Below are positions 11,389 through 21,600 of a stretch of 64,000 nt of DNA, piece by piece. The DNA comes from Antedon mediterranea (Eukaryota; Echinodermata; Crinoidea; Comatulida; Antedonidae). The stretch's first letter is position 1. Each line of letters starts with the position of its first letter. The DNA is taken from the NCBI RefSeq assembly GCF_964355755.1, contig NC_092674.1, positions 10,049,001 to 10,113,000 on the forward strand, given 5' to 3'. A program made the translations under genes and the position numbers. A model generated the notes under the pieces. It saw only the letters and a program-made list of their open reading frames with translations, was not told where the DNA came from and did no database searches.

Positions 11389-12695
11389 AAAAACTCTGAT
11401 GTATTGAAGTTTATCTTATTCTTGTAATACTTAGTAATAGTAATAAATTTTAGCGTAAATATCAACTAAACCAAAGTCAAAAGTAAAGTTCAGTGTTTCA
11501 CACTATTGTTGATTAAATTAAATTAGCTAAATTATTTGAATCTATCCATGGTGTGAGTAAAGATAATGCCCAGGAAAGGACAAGGAGAGACCCATTATAT
11601 ATAAATAAATCACGCTCAGTCACTAATTAAAGCATTTCACTAATTTTCTGATCTGATTTCAGGTTTATTTGTTGACAAAACATAATTATTGTTGTTAATA
11701 TCGAGTTTAAAATATCAAAATATAACACGGCCATGGCTTCAGGCGGCGAATACCAAACAATAGATGGCGCAAACAATTTAAAATACAAACCAATCAATGA
11801 GGGCGCTAAAATGTTTTTAAAAATCAGAGCCTTGTGAAAAAAAAAAATTGTAATTGGATAGAACTTAGAAGGCCATAATCACGAAATGCAGCATAAATAT
11901 TAATAGGGTCTGTGTAGTGCTGAGATGTAGGCCTAATTAATGCTTATGCCAAATGGTCTCTTGGTACTAAAATAATAATAATAATTCAAGCTATTTCCCA
12001 ATAATAATAATATAATTTGAATATATTTTATAATGCAAAACTTGACTTTTGTAGGCCAACATGAGAAATAATCTATTTTGTATATAGAATATCAAAGCCA
12101 ACTCAGCAGCCTCAGTTGAAATTTATTATATTCTGTCTGTTTTGCGTCGTCTGGTCTTGTTTATACTCTTATATATCATTCATATTGACAATAGAGACAA
12201 ATGTAAATAATAAACAGACAGTACAAACTGCAGCTTTCAACCAATTGAACTTTACTAGCACTTGACTTTTTTTTTTTTTTTGGTGCATGTCACGAATTAG
12301 GTCTTTTAGTATTTTCTATTTAAAATAATTTTTTGAATTTTTTTCAAATGATAACAAAATTATACACGATATTACCACTACTGGAATAATGTATTTATCA
12401 AAACGACAAATAATTCCGCTTATTTTATTAATACACAGTCTGCATGCAATTATGTCTACGGTTATATATTTGAGATTGACAGCGCCCTCAGTCTATCCTT
12501 AGCAACCGTGGGGATTTACCGACGCTGTCCTCATAGAAACCGGACATTGCATACCGCACGTCACAAGAACAATGCAATGCAAACAGGTGACAAGAAGAAG
12601 CGTGGCGCATGGCGACAAGAAACAATCGATAACCATAACCAGATTCGTTTTAATTGTTAATGTGACACCACAGTGGAAGAAGGTGATATGTAACA
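11389..12695. other. Intergenic and promoter region of the TEX26-like gene
   Basis: No exon is supported. The proximal part (12480-12695) is less AT-rich and should hold the promoter and 5' UTR. It contains ATCCTTAGCAAC at 12495-12506, which resembles an RFX X-box half-site pair without the usual spacer. The rest is AT-rich with ATA/ATT microsatellite-like runs near 11970-12010 and a T-run near 12270. Confidence 0.4.
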
Positions 12696-15600
12696 ATGGC
12701 AGCTAGTGGAATGGATACGCAGTATAGAGGCCCTATTTCGGCTTTTAACACACAGTCGGTGGATAGTCGAACTAAGTTTTTAACTGAGGTAAAGATATGT
12801 TTTATTTATTAGTTTAACTAAGAACAATAAATGTTTTAATTTATGCTTTCAAAGTAAAACACACGTACGAGAGTAAAGTACAATTAGTAGACCTACACGT
12901 ACAGTTGTTAATTAACCCAGTCCCTCGTCTATATATGCCCAAGTCTGTTCTCAAATTTACTAGGCATATGCAACAGGCCTTGATTTTCAATCGTCTTCGG
13001 TATCAATGATATACAATAGACAATGGATATGTTTGTCTAATATCTGGGTTAGCATTCATTGTAATCACACCGGGTCTATGATATAATTATAGCATATTCA
13101 AGAGTATATGCATGGTGTGTACGACCGGAAAGTATTATCACTTATATTAGACCCTACTATATTATTTTTAAAGTAAGAGTGGGCAAAACATTACAAGCTT
13201 TTTGACCCTGTTAACCTGTATAAAACACTATTGTAGTCCCTCTCTATATTAAGAGAGGCGTTATTTGTTTTTTACAATAACTATATTTATTTATTTATAA
13301 ATGTCTGTGCATCATTGAAATCTACTGTACCAACCAAAATTATCAACGCACCAAATGTTGTGTGGTTGGTTTTTGTACCGTGTCGTCTATGACATACGGT
13401 ATAATTCATTCATGTTACATTATATTATGTGTGGTTGGTTTTTGTACCGTGTCGTCTATGACTATACGGTATACTTCATTCATGTTACATATATTATATG
13501 TTGTTATATCGGCCTATTGTTGTTTTACTATTTGGAATCGGTAGGCAAGAAGGTAAATTGGTGAATACTATATTTCAATTATTGTCAATAACGTCGTTAA
13601 AACAAATAAAAATAATTTTAACGAATTACCGTATGTGTTTCGGTTTGGCTCCTTCCCCAATTAAGAAAACAAAGCGATCGACCTTGCATGCATTGTTTTC
13701 TCATGTTTATTGAATTCTCAAAATGTTCATTAATATTAGGGGGCCTACTATTTATTTTACAGATTGGAGATGGTTATGTTACCCAGGGTTTTGCAAGGAA
13801 TTTAGAAACATTTTACAACAAAGCTAACGAACAGGATCGAAAACGTTGTATACATCTCCTGGCTTCGTTAGCATTAGGAGAAAGCGTCAATGCAGTAACC
13901 AAAAAAGAGCCTCAGAAGATACGGAGGCCTAAAACTGCCGGGCCTTCATTCGGTGGTGAGTTAATAATTAATGGTGATACGTGATTTTGTAAAGCATAAG
14001 TGTATTCACGTTCTTCTATTAAAACAAACATTACAGTTAAATTGCTTTGCTTATTTTTTGGAGGGCATTGTGAAAGATATTTGTAAATGATATTTGTAAA
14101 TCTTAGTAGTTTTTAGTGTATTTATTTTTATTTTTTTATTTTATGTCTTTAGGCAATGTGGCCAAGGATTACCAATAGTGAATTAATCACTGTCCTATCA
14201 GATAGGTGGTAATCCCCCTGATACAGGGGCTATTGTGTGAACCAGTTCACCGGGGTAACCCCCTACTCTTTTTCGAATAATGAACTGGGTTCTTTAAAGT
14301 ACACACATGTTATAACTGTGTACACTGGACCTACGGTTTATAGTCCTTATCCGAGAAGACTTGTTCCACCACCAGAACTAGGAGCGAGTCGGCCTCGAAC
14401 CCTTGCCAATGTTGCTGTTGGCTCTTTAGGTACGGTAAACGGCGCCCCTGCCTTAACCGCTCAGCCATATGACTCACTAGGCCTACTAGTTAACTGGACA
14501 CAACATAATAATAATAATAATTCAACATTTATTAGTTTCTATCAATGGTAAAACAATACAATAAAAAAGAATGATAATTTATAATGAGAAAATACAAAAA
14601 ATACCATTAATAGAGGATCTTGCAAGAAGAGATTACTTGTCACGCAAGACCCATAAACAAAAAGAAAAAAATACATTTGTATATAATTATTAAGTAAAAT
14701 AAAAAAGTCATGACAAAAACAGTTTAAAGGTCTAGTTTGAGTACAATGATAATAAATGACTTTTAAGTTTTTTTACGAAAAGTTGGAAGAGTTAACAATA
14801 CTAGTATTTAATTGATTCCAAATTAAAGGGCCAGAAACATAAATAAAGTGAGAAGAACTAGTTAATCTTCTTACAAAAGGAATAGTTAACTGAAACTTAT
14901 GAACAGTACTTCTTAAATTATGACCATGGTTGAAATCAGCAGTGTTAAATAAATTCATCATGGGAGAAGGAAGATTGTTAGAAAAATAATGAAAGACAAA
15001 AGAGGCACTTTGCAATTTATGTATATCTCCTAACTTCAGTAACTTAAGTTCATAAAATAAAGGTTCAGATGGAGTAAATTAAAGGTACCAAACAAACCAG
15101 GTATATTTGCTGTATCATGATATAATACCGGACTAAGGAAGACTTAAGAACAAACTAAATAATTTGAGCTATCCTGAAATGCACATAATAAATAGATAAC
15201 ACTGTTATTAATTTTAACAGATTTAGCCTCATTAGTCACCGTTGTATTTCATTTTTTTGTGACGTCTTGAAAGTCACTTTCATTGAACAAGAGAAAGAAC
15301 GTCACAGATTGAGACTAGCCTGCTATGAATGTCCATTACATAATATGCATTTCTTCTTCTTTCAAAAATAAATTAGAGGGTTTGGGGATTGGGTTAGTCG
15401 AATAAACTAGGCTGACAACAAATCTGTGATGTGCCCAAATATGGTAGTGATATGACATCATCGTGTCCATATCACATCACAATTTGTTGGATACGCAATA
15501 TAGAGGCCCTATTTCGGCTTTTAACACACAGTCGGTCGATAGTCGAAATAAGTTTTTAACTGAGATAGAGATATGTTCTATAGTATTTATTAGTCTAAAT

Positions 15601-18600
15601 AAGCTGCAGCACAATAAATGTTTTAATTAATGGTTTCAAAGTAAAACACAGTACGTAAAATTGCACAACGTATTATTAAAGCTGATCTAACGCCTTGTTC
15701 ATTTATCTATGAAAAGAGTATTTAAAAAAAAGTAAACAATATTATGAAAGACCCCACTCATCCGTTACTTAAATAGATCAGGTATTAGGCTACGACCTCC
15801 AAGAGCAAATCTTTGTAGAACTAGAAAATCATTCGTTGTAAATAGCATTCATATTTTTAATTCTAATGTAAGACGATAATGCAATTTTTAAATAGTTTTA
15901 CATTTTTAACAGTTTTTTTATTTTTAACTTTTTATCTTGTATTTTAATCTGTTATAATACTGCACGTTCTAAATTGTTGCAACATTTTTTATGTTCGTTT
16001 TTTATTGTTGTTTTTATCTACCAAGCAAAGTGAATTTCCATTTTTATGGACAAATAAAATTTCTTGATTTCTTGAATCTTGAATGTTGAATCTTGATAGT
16101 AAACTAGTACAATAGTACACAAAGGGCCTACAGTTAACCCAGTCCCTCGTCATATCTGATATCCCTAATTGTCTGTTCTCAAATTTACTAGGCCTATGCA
16201 GGCCTATAAGTTTCTTGATTTTCATTCGTCTTCGATGGTATCAATGATACACAATAAGCAATGGATATATCCAAATAGTAGTGATATGACATCATCGTGT
16301 CCATCACACATCACATTTTGTAGTCACATAAAATTTGATAGTGTAGAAAGAGCGTAAACAAAGAAAAAATTATGTTATTTCTAATATCAGTGCCTCATCA
16401 TGACATTTTAAATAAACTACTGATGATAATTATGTTGTAACTGTAATTGATTGGGACCTAATGGAAAATAAGCTGTTTCAGCTTTATGTGTCACCCTGGT
16501 TATGTTTTTTGGAGTAACGCGCAAGCATTTTCCATCCTACTTTTGTCATTCAATATTACCTTTGGTCATGTTACGTCACAATTTTCAGAATGGCCATGTG
16601 TGTGAATAAATCAATCAATCAATGATCAAATCATTGGTACCGTACCGGCGGTACGAATATTTTTCCCCTTTTCCGAGACTTTATTCAATAATATTTTCTA
16701 TTAAAACATATTTAAAATTTAATGCTTACACAACATCCAATAAATACTTAAAAACAGTTTGTTAACAAAACAAATCACTTAGTCGATCCAGACCACTACG
16801 AATATACATTATGTTGAAGACTAAAATGCGCATGCGTATTTGTATTTTCATCTACAGTACTTTTTGTGACGCGAAGAAGTGCGCAAATCATCTCTGAAAT
16901 ATTCGATTTGTACGAATAATATTCGCCTAGTGAAAAGACTGATGATTAATTGCGTGAAGATGAACATAGGAAAATATATGCGCATAAACCAACGCTTTTG
17001 AGCATGAGTACTGAATAGTAATGAATAAACGCTTTGATTCACGTCACGCGATAAATTCGCCAATGGATAACACGCTTTACTCAAAATAAAGCCCCGTTGT
17101 TGTTGTTGTTGTTATACAGATTGTAATTTCCATGGAAACTTCTTCTTTGGTGACTACGGGAGTCTGATATAATAACTTACGGTATCCGAGTATTATCAGC
17201 TGATGCGAGAAAGGAAATAGTAAAAAGAAATACATATCCCCCTGCTTTGTCGATATGCCATTTTGATGCATTGCACTTTTCCTGTTTTTAGATCTAAAAA
17301 TACATAGAGATCGATAACTTATTTAAATATACTTAATTATGAATCGCATATCAAATTATGCTGTGGTTATTCAAATAGAAGATGGTTTACACATTACAGT
17401 ATATATGATCAATGAAGAGTATTTGTTTGTTGGACTGGTAACATATTCGATTGACATTACGAAAAACATTTTAATACGATGAAAGGTTTGTCCCTGATGT
17501 TCTTTTTTAAAAACCTGTACACAGTACGCGCGTATGACAGTGCGCGTGGTTGTGCGTCTTTTTAGATCCTGGCAACGATTGTCGTAGAAACAGACATTTA
17601 TAAACAAACCTGTTGATTTCTCGATTTGTTTACTTTTCAGGAAGAAGGCCCAACAGTAACGATAGCAATAGTAATACTAGAAGTAGTTACCAAGAACGGC
17701 CAAAGTCTGCTGTACCAAAGAAAACACTTACAACATATCGTACTAAATATCCCGCTAAGCAACTTGCAAGTACTAAGCCAATTGTGTAAGTCATGTAGAA
17801 AGATAGAGAGACGTTTTAAAGGGAAAAATTACTATTTTACTAGCTTCTCATCACTAGACTGTAAAGATGGTTGTTTTATTTATCTATTATAATTTCTTAT
17901 TGTTTAATTACTCACGATTAAGTATTGTGTGATGTCTACCGTTGTGTAGGCATATAGTTTATATGTTTTGATTGGAGACGCCTTTTATTGGAGGGCTAGT
18001 GATTTGTCTTTGAGGGTTCTTATTCTTTGTGTTTCAATGGGCCGATTCGGGGCAGCAGGCCTAGTCTAGGGCGTATTTCATCTCTAAATTTGGGTAACCA
18101 TGTTGATCGAGCATTGACTTGATATCTTTTTGCTTTCAGACCTCCTTCGACTGACGACATGTTTCGTCCAACGTTAGATTCTAGGGCCAAGGTAGGGGAT
18201 TCAACCTACTCGAGCGAATTTTATAATAAAGGATATAACCGCACGGATCTCATCCCATCGGGATCAGCGTCCGGAAATAGGAGGAATAACCCACATCCAT
18301 TTAAGGTAGTTTTTGTTTTCGTACTATTCAAGTAATCTTTATTTTGTTTTAATATAAAAACAAAATTGGTTGCTGGTTAGACAGAAAACGGATAGGCTTA
18401 CAGTATAAAAAATATACAAAAGAAATCGAAACAAATAGAGTTTTATTACATTTTTCTACATTACAAAAAACGTAAAATTTCTTTTTTTATGTAGGCCTAG
18501 ATGACTTTAAATTTGTATTATTTTTTACATTGTTTAATAATGCAATTCAAATTGTCATTACTTAATGATTTGTAACAATTTGCTATGTACGGTATATATG

Positions 18601-21600
18601 ACATAAAGTTGTATAAGTGATACACAATGAACAATACATTAAATGATTGTATGTTATATAATTGTATTACACAGTAAAATTGATAAGGTAAATAATATTA
18701 TTTGGCGGTATCCAAGGGATCGGACTTATAGGTCCTATAGACTGAATGATTATTATTAAGGAAAATATCACTAATTACAATATTAGCTACTAATTTAAAT
18801 TGATTCATTCAATCGAAAGTTGAACAAGAATTGTGCGATTACCGTAAATGTACCAGTAAGCCTACTTTCTGTTCAATGAAACGGCTGTTTAACCGATTTT
18901 ATGCTTTAAACTGAAAATTTGGCGACATAGGCTCGCCATAGTACAATACATACCTTTGAAACGCATCAGACCATTAAATTTATTAGACCGTGAAGGAAAC
19001 AGTGTACACAGGATATATTAAATAAATACGTGTAGTTTAGTCGTCAGCTGTGATGGCCGAGTGGTTAAGGCGTTGGACTTGAAATCCAATGGGATCTTCC
19101 CGCGCAGGTTCGAACCCTGCTCGCAGCGAATCTTTTTTTTTTTTTTTATTATTTATTGCAAAAGGATTAATGTATTAATTTTTATTATGATGAAGCTTCA
19201 TTTAGGCGTATTTATTGTTTTTTTTTTTTTTTCGAATCACTTAATCTATATAACGCTTCATGCAGTAACTGTTTCTATTTCAGTCGTGTCAAAATTCGTG
19301 ATGTTCCCCTTGTATAACTATAAGTAGCCTACTGTGGGCCATATTTTATATGCCAATGTTTACACCCCTTTGAAAGGACTAAATACATCCTGCACAACAT
19401 GCAGTATTTATATAGTAATACAATATATAGTAATACATGGATGAATGTTTCTCTATTGCTGGATTGTTTAGGCCTACACCATTTTTTTTCAAAATGCTTG
19501 TCGCTCAAGTACAAACAAGTTTGATTTTCCATTATGTTTAATTTTATCTATATTATTTCTTTTAATTTTTATCGTATAGTCTTTCATTGTTTGGAAGTTT
19601 CCGAAAGGCGCGAAGACAGAGCCGAAATCGTATTCTAGAGAATTAACTGACCGTATGATGGATGAGGTTTTGGCGGATAAGTGCAGTTCTACTTATCAGA
19701 ATGACTATCTAGGAATACCACAAGGTAAATGACATATTAATTATTTATGATATACCCAGTGGGGTTCCCCTAAAGCCTGGTTTCCACCAGGACGTAACGC
19801 AAGGGCGTAGACGCAACGCACAGCGAGTTGACCAATCACACGCGACTATTCGAATAATCCATCGCTTGAGATTGGTCAAATCACTTTACGTTACGTCCTT
19901 GCTTTGCGTCCTAGTGGGAACCAAGCTTTGGTGTCACCTGAATATGGATTGATAGTATTTACACCGCCACTATTAATTATTATCATGTGTTCATTAATAT
20001 CATTACGGTATCTTTATTCATTCAAGAAATATAAAATACAATTGAAGTTAATGGCTGCTGAGTTGGAGTATTTTGTATAAATCAGTACAAAATGGGAAAA
20101 TGCAAAAAATATTAAGAAAAATTATTGAAAATGTTATTATTTTCAAAATATTAATTTTTTACTGGATGATTGTTTTCGTTAAGGACAGTTGACAAGCTTC
20201 CCTTGAGGACAGTAGACGTATGTTCGCTCCATTCATTATCGAACAGATCAATTTAACGTTCGTCCCGAAAAAAAATGAAGAACTTATTAGCATTATGACG
20301 TCATCATTCTATAGAGTATCTTTGTAAACAATTGCGTTAATAATACTTGTACTTTTTGTATTGTTCCCAATAATAACAAAATATGTTGTTGAGTTGGTCA
20401 TTTTAATAAAATTTGAATTGAACAAAAATATTTCTGATAAAATCGCATTCTTAAGGAGGAAAATATGAAGCCCTTTTACTGTTTTATGTTTCTGTTTTTT
20501 TTTAACAAGCGAAATCGCTAGTTATTTTACAGAAAAAGTTTAAAAATTTTATTAAAGTAGCCTACAAAATCTGTTTAACCAATACATCAAAACCATCAAT
20601 CAAACAATCAAATCATCAACTGCCGCTTTAACTTTATGTATAAATCTGTATTTAAAAAAGGTTTCCAAATGAAGTCTGCGTTTGACGAAGAGTTACCTGA
20701 AGATAAACCGCAGTTTACTTTAGATTCTACAATGCGATTCTCTTACCAATACCCAAAGAAAAAGGACGAATTACAAACGAACATTAGTAATAAATATGGT
20801 TGCTACAGGCACCTCCACCGTCCTGCCACCGGAATTGGTAAGTTCATTTTATTTGTCTAATCGGAAATTAATTTTGTTTCACATTGCTCATATGAAAGTT
20901 ATACAGAAGTTAATCTGCAAGCAATATAACAGTTACATACAAATAAATAATAATAAATATCCTGGATTTATATAGCTCGTAACGTTGTGAAAGCGCTGAA
21001 CATTATTACCTCTCAGTCATTTTATTTTTGATCAAACACGTGTATGGAAACATACTTTTATAATGCAGCTAGTGATCAGCGCAAAGTTGTGTCTTGATCG
21101 GACCGGGTTCCCATTTATACACCTGTTGAGAGAGAGGCAAACGTAGGTAAAGTATACTACCTTGCAAGATATCAATGCGGCGAGAGTTGGATTCGAACCT
21201 CGATGTCACGATCATTAGTCGAACGTCCAACACACTGCGCCAAACGCCCTTAAGCGTGGTTCCCACTAGCGACGCAACGCAAGGACGTAACGCAACGCAA
21301 GTGAATTGACCAATCACAAGCGATGGCTTATTCGCTTTTGATTGCTAACTGTCTATAACTTCGCTTGTCATTGGTTAAAACGCTTGCGTTCCGTTTACGT
21401 CCTTGCGTTACGTTCTAGTGGGAACCAAGCTTTAGGCGTCCTACACTGCGCCACATGCTCTTAAACTCGATAAACCATGATAATTTCCGTTATAGGCCTA
21501 CTGCATTATACAAAAAATATTAGCGCATGCATTTTTCATGTCATCCAATTTCATACCGAAACATTTCGAGACACAACAAATGTTGATAATTGTGACACAC

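Noticed and set aside
20636-20660. ATG at 20636 as start of a separate short gene
   Set aside because: The frame continues exon 6 of the TEX26-like gene; the 24 bases before 20661 are intron, and only an acceptor at 20661 keeps phase with exon 5.
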